This document shows, piece after piece, positions 17,248 to 24,946 of a DNA stretch of 27,789 nucleotides (positions are counted from its first letter, which is position 1; every line of letters begins with the position of its first letter). The notes beneath the pieces are model-generated. The model worked only from the letters and a program-made list of their open reading frames with translations. It did no database searches and was not told the origin of the DNA. Both the position numbers and the translations under genes were made by a program. The stretch spans positions 1 to 27,789 of the forward strand of contig CAYYLL010000038.1 of the NCBI GenBank assembly GCA_964472525.1. The letters run 5' to 3'. The DNA is from SZUA-37 sp964472525. Its GTDB lineage: Bacteria; Pseudomonadota; Gammaproteobacteria; UBA6429; Thiohalophilaceae.

Positions 17248-18289
17248 TAAGACAATCCCAATGTAAGGCTGTACCACGTTCCAAATCGACTCTTGCAGTT
17301 CTTCCAATAACTTCCTCAAAGTACTTTGGTGCCAAACCATAGCCTGGACGAATTCTACGAATATTTTCCATTGTAATTCTCTCCCCTGCCTTAATATCTT
17401 TAACCACATAGATCGAACGTCTAAATTGCATATTATTTTCTTCTACGGGCTTATGTTCATAACTTGCTTTACCGAGGGACTCCCATGCGATCTTTGTTTC
17501 AACACATAACCTTTTCAACTCTTCCGGCTCAAGTGAAAAATCACTATCAGGCCCCTTATCTTTTCGATTCATAGTTACATGTTTTTCAATTACACATGCA
17601 CCAAGCGCAACACCCGCAACAGAGACAGCTGTACCAAGAGAGTGATCTGAAAGTCCAGCAACCACATTAAACCTATTTGCTATATCTGGAATTGTTTTTA
17701 AATTTGATTGCTCAAATGGTGCTGGATAACCACTAATACAATGTAATAAAATCAAATTAACGCAACCTCCATCATGCGCCACATCAACAGCTTCTTCTAT
17801 TTCTTCAAGATTAGCCATTCCCGTTGAAATAATCATAGGTTTCCCAGTATTTGCAACATACCTAATTAGAGGCAAATCAACAGCTTCAAAAGAAGCAATT
17901 TTATATGCAGGAGCGTTCAAGTCCTCCAATAAATCAACCGCTGTTTCATCAAATGGCGTACTAAAACAGGTGATTCCTATTTTTTTGGCATGCTCAAACA
18001 TTTTTTTATGCCACTTATAAGGTGTCTGAGCCCATTCATATAACTCATAAAGGTTAAAACCATCCCATAGCCCACCATTTATTTTAAATTCAACCTTGTC
18101 ACAATCGATCGTCATCGTATCTGCCGTATATGTTTGTAACTTAATCGCATCGGCTCCCATAGCTTTAGCCATTTCTATAGTTTTAAGCGCACACTCCAGA
18201 TTCCCATTGTGATTAGCAGATAACTCGGCAATAACATATGGTGGAGATAATAACGATATTACACGTCGGTCTATTTTTACAGATAACAA
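17240..18289 (-). CDS. pseI: pseudaminic acid synthase PseI
   Basis: Condenses 2,4-diacetamido-2,4,6-trideoxy-L-altrose with phosphoenolpyruvate to give pseudaminic acid. 349 residues in NeuB order: TIM barrel with IAELSANHNGNLECALKTIE (20-39), ADAIKLQTY (46-54), the PseI-type stretch FKINGGLWDGFNLYELY (68-84), FSTPFD, YKIASFE, PMIISTGMA, GLSDHS and IEKHVT; then a C-terminal SAF/antifreeze-like domain (about 292-349, RRIRPGYGLAP). GGLWDG with LYELY favours PseI over NeuB or LegI. The start is a TTG immediately after the stop of the formyltransferase-like gene, with AGAAGG 8 nt upstream. The gene is coupled to the LmbE-like gene that follows. Confidence 0.93.
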   Translation of the reverse strand: MLSVKIDRRVISLLSPPYVIAELSANHNGNLECALKTIEMAKAMGADAIKLQTYTADTMTIDCDKVEFKINGGLWDGFNLYELYEWAQTPYKWHKKMFEHAKKIGITCFSTPFDETAVDLLEDLNAPAYKIASFEAVDLPLIRYVANTGKPMIISTGMANLEEIEEAVDVAHDGGCVNLILLHCISGYPAPFEQSNLKTIPDIANRFNVVAGLSDHSLGTAVSVAGVALGACVIEKHVTMNRKDKGPDSDFSLEPEELKRLCVETKIAWESLGKASYEHKPVEENNMQFRRSIYVVKDIKAGERITMENIRRIRPGYGLAPKYFEEVIGRTARVDLERGTALHWDCLSE

Positions 18290-18967
18290 TTATTTAACCT
18301 TCTTTATATTTACCTGACACAGCAATTCAACCCCCGAATATGATGCATTAGAAAACTCCAAAAGGTACTCCCCATAGCGAAGAAACGCACGGGGATAAGA
18401 ATCTGCGTCTAACATGCGGATATGATCATATAGTTTCTCTATTTCTCCAGAGTTAGGTAAAACACTATTTTCTGGTTTCCGGCGTTGAAATAAAACAATG
18501 TCTCCTCTTTGTTGCTCAGGAACTGATTTGCTATCAATAATATAGGATATTAAGTCATAAACAAGTTCTGCTACACGCTCAAAAATATTTTGAGCATTGC
18601 CTTCTAGAGACATCTCTAATTTAGAGTATACCGGTCCAGCATCTAACTCAGATACCATACGTAACGCTGTAAGCTTAGTATCTTTCAATCCACGAGAAAT
18701 AAGATTTTGAAGGGGACTCCCCCCTCGACCAAAAGGTAAATCCGTCATATGGAAACAAACGCATTCATATTTTGAAGTGATTTCGTCTGGTACCTTCCAC
18801 AACCAATGCGGAAAAAAAATATAGCGAGGATTGATTGTTTCAAGATATTCAATAGTTAATTGCTCGCGTTCTGTAATCAGGTGAAATGTGCCTGGTAATA
18901 AACATGAATTTCTTTGGAACGCATTAATGTTCCATGGTTTTACTGTAGCTACCAGATAGTTTTCCAT
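18290..18967 (-). CDS. formyltransferase-like protein of the Pse cluster
   Basis: 225 residues related to methionyl-tRNA/UDP-sugar formyltransferases (Formyl_trans_N). The core is FHMTDLPFGRGGSPLQNLIS (about 81-100) and MVSELDAGPVYSKLEMSL. The family's catalytic triad is Asn, His and Asp. Here the His (CFH) and the Asp (ELDAGP) are visible, but the Asn of N-x-H appears to be Cys. I recall this from other Pse-locus relatives, so it may be a subfamily trait rather than damage. A likely role is N-formylation at an amino group of Pse or its precursor from 10-formyl-THF; N-formyl Pse is known in Pseudomonas glycans. It sits between pseG-pseH and pseI with spacing of 7 and 0 bp. Confidence 0.78.
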   Translation of the reverse strand: MENYLVATVKPWNINAFQRNSCLLPGTFHLITEREQLTIEYLETINPRYIFFPHWLWKVPDEITSKYECVCFHMTDLPFGRGGSPLQNLISRGLKDTKLTALRMVSELDAGPVYSKLEMSLEGNAQNIFERVAELVYDLISYIIDSKSVPEQQRGDIVLFQRRKPENSVLPNSGEIEKLYDHIRMLDADSYPRAFLRYGEYLLEFSNASYSGVELLCQVNIKKVK

Positions 18968-18974
18968 TACAAAT

Positions 18975-20537
18975 CTATACCAAAGTCTTAGGTTGCCTTA
19001 TATATAACCTGTCGTTCTTCTGCCTAACATATCCAGCCTTTTCAAATAAATATTGTGATACACAATTATCATTATGAATTTCGGCATGCAACACATTCTC
19101 ACCATACATCCTACTAATATATTCAAGTGCAATGGTTCCAATTCCTTTATTATGCTGATCTGGCGCGATATAAACTGAGACATAATAATATTCATTGCCA
19201 CTAGCCTTATTTAAACAATAGTCTAACCTTACAACACCTGCAGGACACTCATCATGCTCAATTATGTATAGCGAACAATCTGAATCGTTTAATTTCATCT
19301 TAAGCCATTTTTGATGTTCACAGTAATCAGGCTTGAGTGGATTATGAAAATATTTTCGAGTATTTGGGTCTGATTGCCAATCAAATATTAGATCAGTGTC
19401 GCTAAGTTTCGCATACCGAAGAGTAACATCCTTTCTGTGCTTGGATATTATGGGCATCATCATTGACGCTAATATTCTCCCCCCTTTTCCTTCAGTAATT
19501 TTAAATGCTTGCTCGGAAATAATATATAACTCGGATAAATCCGTCTGCAATCGATTAAATTCAAAAGTCAAACCAGATTCAATATCATTGTCTTTAACTG
19601 TTATCGCAGCACCCGCTTTAACAAGATTATTTATTACCTTTTTCTGGTTATCTGCTATTTGAATAAGAATCGACGGCAACCCTAGACAGCATCTTTCCCA
19701 TGAGGTGGTACCTCCAGCACCAATAGCCAAATCTGCTTCTAGCAACAGATCTTCCATATCTATTACGTCAGTACGCAGATTGATTTCGAGCGATTGGTAA
19801 TTGATATATTTTTTTACAACTTCCAGATGTGGTGCATCCGCTCCAAGCACTACATCTATCGATGGTTTCGTATGCCAGTTAATGTTCTGAAGCCCCTTTA
19901 GTATCCTAAGAGTATAATTTTCAGGATCCATATTCCCCAGACTTATTAATAGACGCTTAATCTTTATAGGTTTTCTACGTTTTTCTTTTGCCTTACCTCG
20001 CAATGCTGAAAACTCCGGACGCACAAGTGAATACTTTGAACCTATTAACAGCTTACACGCTTCTGGAACCTTTCCCAGATAATCAGTATCGGATAATCCA
20101 TAAGTTTGATTTAACAGTATGTCACAATCAAATTCTCGGTTAGATAGGTCATCTATTACTAATATATTCCGGACGTATTTACGAAGCTTTCTAAGCCATC
20201 GATTATCAATTCCATAATGATCAACCACTAACCAATCGATATTAAAAGATTGTACAGCAGAAATAGTTTCGCTTGCATCTTGCTCCCAAGAAACACCCAA
20301 CCATTCGACATCATATGGCCCTTTATTTGTAACATTAACGGTGCTTCTAGCCTCCGGTAAAAAAGAAATCATAAAATGATGTTTTTGAATTATTTTATCA
20401 AGGTTTCCAGACAACTTACGGCACACAAACCTAATTTCCGCACCACCCTCCCTAAGTTCATTTGCTAGAGTCAAACATCTCATCACATGACCTGAGCCTA
20501 TTTGCACTGATGCATCAGCACGTATCACAATATTCAT
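18975..20537 (-). CDS. pseG-pseH: fused PseG (UDP-sugar hydrolase) and PseH-like (GNAT N-acetyltransferase)
   Basis: One 520-residue protein covers two successive Pse steps. Residues 1-360 are PseG, a GT28/MurG-like enzyme that removes UDP from UDP-2,4-diacetamido-2,4,6-trideoxy-altropyranose. IVIRADASVQIGSGHVMRCL carries the conserved His at position 17 (catalytic base in Campylobacter PseG), followed by WLVVDHYGID, LVSLGN-like LLISLGNMDPENYT and LAIGAGGTTSWERCCLGLPS. Residues about 370-520 (18975-19430) are a GNAT domain, VTLRYAKLSDTDLIFDWQSD, with acetyl-CoA loop QHNKGIGTIAL (461-471), and match PseH, which acetylates the C4 amine. The order of the fusion is the reverse of the reaction order. 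An ATGA overlap couples it to pseF. Confidence 0.92.
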   Translation of the reverse strand: MNIVIRADASVQIGSGHVMRCLTLANELREGGAEIRFVCRKLSGNLDKIIQKHHFMISFLPEARSTVNVTNKGPYDVEWLGVSWEQDASETISAVQSFNIDWLVVDHYGIDNRWLRKLRKYVRNILVIDDLSNREFDCDILLNQTYGLSDTDYLGKVPEACKLLIGSKYSLVRPEFSALRGKAKEKRRKPIKIKRLLISLGNMDPENYTLRILKGLQNINWHTKPSIDVVLGADAPHLEVVKKYINYQSLEINLRTDVIDMEDLLLEADLAIGAGGTTSWERCCLGLPSILIQIADNQKKVINNLVKAGAAITVKDNDIESGLTFEFNRLQTDLSELYIISEQAFKITEGKGGRILASMMMPIISKHRKDVTLRYAKLSDTDLIFDWQSDPNTRKYFHNPLKPDYCEHQKWLKMKLNDSDCSLYIIEHDECPAGVVRLDYCLNKASGNEYYYVSVYIAPDQHNKGIGTIALEYISRMYGENVLHAEIHNDNCVSQYLFEKAGYVRQKNDRLYIRQPKTLV

Positions 20538-21238
20538 AAATCCAATTCGCCAGACATGAGTAATGATTTAAACAGCAATTCAGCATGCTTCCAATCCTCA
20601 AAAGTATCGATGTCTTGTGTAAGATGCCTTGGCAAAATAATTGGAATTGAAACCTCGGAAAAAATATCAATATTTTTGATGAACGCATCAGGCCTACCCC
20701 AATAAAATTGACCCGCATCATGAAAAAGGCATTCTAAATCTTGCGATCTCTTATTAAAATTATTTTCCCATACTACTCCAACTGTACCTGAAGAGTTAAC
20801 TCGAATTGCTCGCTCTACAGGATATGCAAATGAGGTTACTGAAAAAGCGAATGACTTTTCTGATGCTAACAATCTGTGATATCCATCAACAAGGTATTTC
20901 TTTTGTATAAATGGAGCTGTTGCGTATATGCAGCAAACAAAATCTGGCATCTGTCTATTATTTTCAATCCATTTTATTGCATGTTTAACAACATCGTTTG
21001 TTCCAGTATAGTCATCAGACAGGTTATTCGGCCTCATAAAAGGCACTTCTGCACCATATTTTATGGCTACATCAGCAATGCTTTCATCATCAGTTGAAAC
21101 AAGAACACTATGAAACAATTCCGAATTTATTGCGGCTTGTATAGACCAAGCAATAATCGGTTTTCCCATGAATTCTTGAATATTTTTTTTAGGAATTCGT
21201 TTGCTCCCTCCTCTTGCTGGTATTATTGCAATATTCAT
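20534..21238 (-). CDS. pseF: pseudaminic acid cytidylyltransferase PseF
   Basis: Activates pseudaminic acid with CTP to give CMP-Pse, the donor for glycosylation. 234 residues. The CTP-binding signature IPARGGSKRIPKKNI is at residues 6-20. Next are PIIAWSIQAAINS, VLVSTDDESIADVAIKYGAE and VPFMRPNNLSDDYTGT, with CIYATAPFI in place of the NeuA L-Q-P-T-S-P segment, and RHLTQDIDTFEDWKHAELL at the C-terminus. The A-T-A-P and GTND patterns favour PseF over NeuA. The gene overlaps pseC and pseG-pseH by ATGA at both ends, so it is translated in a coupled series. Confidence 0.92.
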   Translation of the reverse strand: MNIAIIPARGGSKRIPKKNIQEFMGKPIIAWSIQAAINSELFHSVLVSTDDESIADVAIKYGAEVPFMRPNNLSDDYTGTNDVVKHAIKWIENNRQMPDFVCCIYATAPFIQKKYLVDGYHRLLASEKSFAFSVTSFAYPVERAIRVNSSGTVGVVWENNFNKRSQDLECLFHDAGQFYWGRPDAFIKNIDIFSEVSIPIILPRHLTQDIDTFEDWKHAELLFKSLLMSGELDL

Positions 21239-22392
21239 TGAATTGCTTTATGCAGTTCTTCAACAATTATTACAACATTATCATCCGGAAGTTGTGGGAA
21301 TAATGGTATAGTCATTGCCTCTCGATAGTATTTTTCTGCTTGGGGAAAATCCCCATAATTAAATCCCATCCGTTGATACCAAGGTTGTAAATGAACTGGG
21401 ATATAGTGCAAATTAACACCAATACCATTATTTCTTAGCTCGTTAAATATCTCTGAATGAGTTTTACTTATTTTGTCCAGCTGCAAGCGAATAACATATA
21501 AATGCATACCGGAATATGAATTCTTCGTGCGATTTTGTGCTTCGATTGGTAACCCAGAGAGCAGAACATCGTATTGTTTTGCAATTTGATGCCTACGCTC
21601 AATAAAAGAATCAATTCTTCTCATTTGAGTTATACCAAGCGCCGCCTGGATATCTGTTAAACGATAATTATATCCTAGTGCTATTTGTTCGTAATACCAT
21701 GATGCATCTATTTTTTGACCCATCATCACAGGTTCACGAGTAATTCCGTGACTCGATAAAAGCCTTATATTAGCCGCAAGATGATCATTATTCGTAACTA
21801 TCATCCCACCCTCACCTGTCGTTATACTTTTTACTGGGTGAAAACTAAAAATAGTTACATCGCTAAATTGACAACAACCTATTGGCCTCTCTCTATATTT
21901 ACCACCTAACGCGTGGCATGCGTCCTCAATAATGGAAAATCCAAATTTTTCAGATAAGGCATGAATGGTTTCCATGTCACAAGATAACCCACAAAAATGT
22001 ACAACGACTAATACCTTAGGCAAACATTTATTTTTATATGCATATTCAAGTTTTTCTTTTAACTTGTTGGTACTCATGTTAAATGTTTTTGGGTCAATAT
22101 CAACAAAATCGACAGATGCGCCACAATAAAGTGCGCAATTAGCAGACGCAACAAATGTAATTGGTGTTGTCCAGAGCCAATCGCCTTTATTAAGATTTAA
22201 CGCCAAACATGCCAGGTGTAATGCTGATGTACCGCTATTAGTTGCTACACTATATTCTGCACCAGTATATTCACGAACCACCCTTTCAAATGCTGATACC
22301 GTATTTCCTTGTGTTAGATAATCAGACTTAAGAACATCGACAACTGCCTCTACATCCTCATCATTAATACTTTGATGGCTATAAGGAATCAT
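21235..22392 (-). CDS. pseC: UDP-4-amino-4,6-dideoxy-altrosamine transaminase PseC
   Basis: PLP-dependent aminotransferase of the DegT/DnrJ/EryC1 family, 385 residues, using the PseB keto-sugar and glutamate. Visible: TNSGTSALHLACLALNL (51-67) binding the phosphate of PLP, WTTPITFVASANCALYCGA (74-92), IIEDACHALGG with D157, and the Schiff-base lysine K188 in FSFHPVKSITTGEGG. MIPYSHQSINDEDVEAV is the common PseC N-terminus. It starts within the pseB stop (ATGA), the standard pseB-pseC order. Context with pseF, pseG and pseI makes PseC far more likely than other sugar aminotransferases. Confidence 0.93.
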   Translation of the reverse strand: MIPYSHQSINDEDVEAVVDVLKSDYLTQGNTVSAFERVVREYTGAEYSVATNSGTSALHLACLALNLNKGDWLWTTPITFVASANCALYCGASVDFVDIDPKTFNMSTNKLKEKLEYAYKNKCLPKVLVVVHFCGLSCDMETIHALSEKFGFSIIEDACHALGGKYRERPIGCCQFSDVTIFSFHPVKSITTGEGGMIVTNNDHLAANIRLLSSHGITREPVMMGQKIDASWYYEQIALGYNYRLTDIQAALGITQMRRIDSFIERRHQIAKQYDVLLSGLPIEAQNRTKNSYSGMHLYVIRLQLDKISKTHSEIFNELRNNGIGVNLHYIPVHLQPWYQRMGFNYGDFPQAEKYYREAMTIPLFPQLPDDNVVIIVEELHKAIQ

Positions 22393-23390
22393 AATTCTGA
22401 TAGCTTGTCATAATTTTTTATTTCTTGCACTGATAAAAAATGGTGATTTTTTCCAGAATTATATTCAAAGCCTTGATCAACTAATTTTCCACTCTCATTG
22501 AGAGCATTCACTGTAAAGTCATTATTCCTATTATAAAAAGTTATACTTGGACATATAACAAAGTGATCTTTAAATTCAATAGTTAAATGAGAGTCATCTG
22601 CCGGACACATAACTTCATGTAATTTTTCGCCAGGCCGAATTCCTACAATTTTCATAGGTAGTTTGTTAGATAACGATTTAGCTAGATCAATAATTTTAAC
22701 CGAAGGGATTTTAGGTACAAAAATCTCGCCACCATACATTCGTTCAAAATTCTTTAGAACAAAGTCAACGCCTTGCTGTAGCGTAATCCAAAACCGAGTC
22801 ATATCCTCATGTGTAATCGGAAGATGTTCTGTACCATTTTCTATTAATTTTTTAAAAAATGGGATTACTGATCCACGAGAACCGACCACGTTCCCATAAC
22901 GTACAACTGAAAAACGTGTTGGGTGACCACCAACCATATTATTGCCCGCAACAAATAATTTATCAGATGAGAGTTTTGTGGCTCCATACAAATTAATTGG
23001 GTTTGCTGCCTTATCAGTAGAAAGCGCTATAACTTTCTTTACATCATTATTAATAGCAGCATTTATAACATTCTCTGCACCATAAATATTTGTTTTGATA
23101 CATTCCATAGGATTATATTCAGCTGCTGGTACCTGTTTCAAAGCGGCTGCATGGATAACATAATCCACATCTTTCATAGCTTGAATCAATCGTTCTGGAT
23201 CTCGCACATCACCAATAAAGTAACGCATACAAGGATCATTAAATTCCTGGGCCATCTCAAACTGTTTTAGCTCATCTCTAGAAAAGATGATTAGTTTCTT
23301 TGGTTTATAACGAGCCAGGATCGTTTTTGTGTATTTTTTACCAAAAGATCCAGTACCACCTGTAATTAATATTGTCGAATTATCAAACAT
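22389..23390 (-). CDS. pseB: UDP-N-acetylglucosamine 4,6-dehydratase (inverting) PseB
   Basis: First step of the Pse route: UDP-GlcNAc to UDP-2-acetamido-2,6-dideoxy-arabino-hexos-4-ulose, with NADP. Extended SDR, 333 residues from the ATG at 23390. A TTG 21 bases upstream is in frame, but AAAGAGA sits 6 nt before the ATG and family members start MFDNSTILITGGTGSFG. Seen: glycine-rich loop GGTGSFG (11-17), HAAALKQVPAAEYNP, STDKAANPINLYGATKLSS with the D-K of the PseB-type active site, and VRYGNVVGSRGSVIPFF. It heads the Pse block, 75 nt downstream of an ops element. Confidence 0.93.
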   Translation of the reverse strand: MFDNSTILITGGTGSFGKKYTKTILARYKPKKLIIFSRDELKQFEMAQEFNDPCMRYFIGDVRDPERLIQAMKDVDYVIHAAALKQVPAAEYNPMECIKTNIYGAENVINAAINNDVKKVIALSTDKAANPINLYGATKLSSDKLFVAGNNMVGGHPTRFSVVRYGNVVGSRGSVIPFFKKLIENGTEHLPITHEDMTRFWITLQQGVDFVLKNFERMYGGEIFVPKIPSVKIIDLAKSLSNKLPMKIVGIRPGEKLHEVMCPADDSHLTIEFKDHFVICPSITFYNRNNDFTVNALNESGKLVDQGFEYNSGKNHHFLSVQEIKNYDKLSEL

Positions 23391-23465
23391 GAAGGGTCTC
23401 TTTATTACCAAAATTTAAATTAGGAAGTGAATTGGAATTTGCTAATGTGGAAATTGAGATTTTTA

Positions 23466-23475
23466 CACGCTACCG
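23466..23475 (-). promoter_or_regulatory. ops element (RfaH recruitment), upstream of pseB
   Basis: On the minus strand this reads CGGTAGCGTG followed by TAAAAAT, a full match to the GGTAGCGTG core of the ops/JUMPstart element that pauses RNA polymerase and loads RfaH through the non-template strand. It lies 75 nt before the pseB ATG in the sense orientation. The base before the core differs from the strongest consensus (A instead of G). An RfaH-like gene at 25995 makes the site meaningful. Confidence 0.82.
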
Positions 23476-23510
23476 TACTGTCATGCAATTGTTGATCGAC
23501 ATATTACCGA

Positions 23511-23626
23511 GGCACAAGTAATGAGTACCCATTTTTCAAGACCGTCGGCATCAGGGAAGTTGCTGCTGAGCGTACAGGGATGTATTCATAGTGTGTCTTG
23601 AAAAATGGATACTCATTACTTGTGCC
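23511..23626. repeat. 32-bp near-perfect inverted repeat, MITE-like
   Basis: Left arm 23511-23542 starts GGCACAAGTAATGAGTACCC and ends TTTTTCAAGAC. The right arm 23595-23626 is its reverse complement with a single mismatch. The arms enclose 52 bp that contain no gene. The size (116 bp) and clean edges suggest a miniature inverted-repeat element or the two ends of an IS whose middle is lost. As RNA it could form a long hairpin between wzz and pseB. No target duplication is obvious. Confidence 0.75.
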
Positions 23627-23802
23627 CACGTAGTAAGTAATACATATGTGGACAAGAACATAGGAATTCTTGATGTAAAATGTGCTTTCAATTTAACGCT
23701 TGAACACAAAATATACCCCGTCAAGGAAGATATAAATTCTCCTAACAGGCTTTGCTTCGAATATAACCAGTTAGCGGATCTTTTTTATTGCATCTTGTGA
23801 GG

Positions 23803-24000
23803 TTAACCAGCGTAGGGGTCGACTTTTTCGGCCCCCTCTTCCCGCGGCTGTGAGGTATCGTAGCTGGCCACGTAAGTCCCTTGCATATGATATCCCTGCT
23901 GGTGCAGGGCTATTGAAACACAACCTTGTTGCATACTGGTCGGCGAATTAGACCACAGTGATGAGTCTCTCCGCCGCAAGCACGACGAAGTATAAATCAT
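23803..24000 (-). other. GC-richer orphan ORF fragment
   Basis: A 65-codon minus-strand reading frame ending QPREEGAEKVDPYAG. It is GC-richer than everything around it and has no recognised family. It could be the tail of a lost gene or of a mobile element, or may not be coding at all. Only the composition contrast is firm. Confidence 0.2.
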
Positions 24001-24124
24001 GTAGAGTTAGACTTTAGACGGACATGTATAAACGAAGCTTAACCTAGTAATAATACTCCCAGATTATTCGCTGTACCTTAACCACGATACAAATCGTATC
24101 GCTGCTATGATAACCAAACTACTC

Positions 24125-24946
24125 TTATCTTTGTTTTTCTATAACCGCCATTCGCTGTCTGGCCCTAACTATAAATTCAACAATAAAGGCGATGAATATG
24201 CCAATTATAAACCCAAGTGCAATACTTAATGTAATGATCCGCTTTGCTTTTGATTTGACTGGGTTATTTTTAATGGTCGATTCAAGAATAAGTTTGGTGG
24301 GTACTGACCGTATTTTATTAATATTCAAATTAAGATTGACTACTTTTTCTTCCAATTCCGACAAATTTTTCATCAATTTAATTTTTTCCAAAACAAGGGT
24401 GATAGCTTGAGCAGGCTCAGTTTTCGCTATATCTTTAGTAAGAAGTGGCAGCTTTTCTATCTGGCTACGCATATTATCAATTTGTCTGCTCATTAATTTA
24501 CTGATTTTCTGCTGGCCAGCTATTTCAGCATCGTAAATAGCTCGATGTTTCTGAAGTAATTGATCAATGATTTTCTTTAACTGCGTCTTTCCTTCTTTCT
24601 TGGTATGAGCTTGCGCTGTGATTGTGATGAAATTGCTTACACTATCAATTTGTTTGATTGCAAATGGATGCTCTATTTCTAATCGAGTCTTTAAGCGCCC
24701 CAAATCTTCAATCTGGCCTACCTGGCCTACCTGCCCTACCTGGATCACAGCCTTGCTTTCATAAAAGGGGGTTGCCTGCAATAAATAGGCAATTGCGCTC
24801 AACAGCACAACAACCATAGTTGCGATAACTATTTTCTTGCGACGCACCAAGACCATAAATAGATCAACAAAACTGATTTCATCATTTTCACGGCAGATTG
24901 AATTCTCAGACGGACTATGTGTTTGTGTTGGGTTATATGTTGTCAT
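24125..24946 (-). CDS. Wzz/chain-length determinant family (polysaccharide co-polymerase)
   Basis: Inner-membrane protein that sets polymer length in Wzy-dependent pathways or serves as a co-polymerase. 273 residues: a cytoplasmic N-terminus with ISFVDLFMVLVRRKK, TM1 at about 38-58 (VIATMVVVLLSAIAYLL), a periplasmic segment with coiled-coil helices (about 115-225), and TM2 at about 236-260 (RIITLSIALGFIIGIFIAFI). The Wzz_N start and the VPTKLILES segment before TM2 fit PCP-1. No C-terminal kinase domain is present. Residues 70-79 are a VGQ tandem repeat encoded by a 9-bp DNA repeat. The start is an ATG with GAGAA upstream. No Wzy or Wzx is in the window to partner with it. Confidence 0.85.
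   Translation of the reverse strand: MTTYNPTQTHSPSENSICRENDEISFVDLFMVLVRRKKIVIATMVVVLLSAIAYLLQATPFYESKAVIQVGQVGQVGQIEDLGRLKTRLEIEHPFAIKQIDSVSNFITITAQAHTKKEGKTQLKKIIDQLLQKHRAIYDAEIAGQQKISKLMSRQIDNMRSQIEKLPLLTKDIAKTEPAQAITLVLEKIKLMKNLSELEEKVVNLNLNINKIRSVPTKLILESTIKNNPVKSKAKRIITLSIALGFIIGIFIAFIVEFIVRARQRMAVIEKQR
24713..24742 (-). repeat. 9-bp tandem repeat inside wzz (about three copies)
   Basis: Plus-strand units CTGGCCTAC, CTGGCCTAC and CTGCCCTAC, then a partial CTG. In protein this gives Val-Gly-Gln repeats just after the first periplasmic beta strand of Wzz. Because the unit is a multiple of three, copy-number change would lengthen or shorten the protein without a frameshift. Confidence 0.85.

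Larger units (their letters stand above)
23391..24124. other. 734-bp spacer between wzz and pseB
   Basis: Holds an ops element (23466-23475), a 32-bp inverted-repeat pair (23511-23626), and a GC-richer stretch (about 23810-24000) unlike the AT-rich genes on either side. No intact gene can be supported. A plus-strand 69-codon ORF starting at 23591 begins inside the right arm of the inverted repeat and has no family match. The patchwork suggests an accumulation of junction DNA where the Pse block was joined to wzz. Confidence 0.55.

Noticed and set aside
17248..17409. Upstream extension of the LmbE-like frame by 54 codons
   Set aside because: It would overlap pseI by 170 bp, and the extra residues do not resemble the family, whose N-terminus starts at the GTG at 17247.
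23459..23487. TTGCAT and TAAAAA 17 bp apart on the minus strand, considered as a pseB promoter
   Set aside because: The hexamers are weak and the ops core lies between them; ops must be transcribed to work, so a promoter overlapping it would be self-defeating.
23511..23626. Inverted repeat considered as part of a CRISPR array
   Set aside because: There are only two arms, in inverted not direct orientation, with no repeated spacer units and no cas genes.
23591..23800. Plus-strand 69-codon ORF in the wzz-pseB spacer
   Set aside because: It begins inside the right arm of the inverted repeat, lacks a Shine-Dalgarno sequence and has no known match, and it opposes all neighbouring genes.
24085..24101. 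CGATAC-loop-GTATCG hairpin 24 bp after the wzz stop, considered as terminator
   Set aside because: The stem is only 6 bp and no T-run follows on the minus strand, so it does not qualify as an intrinsic terminator.
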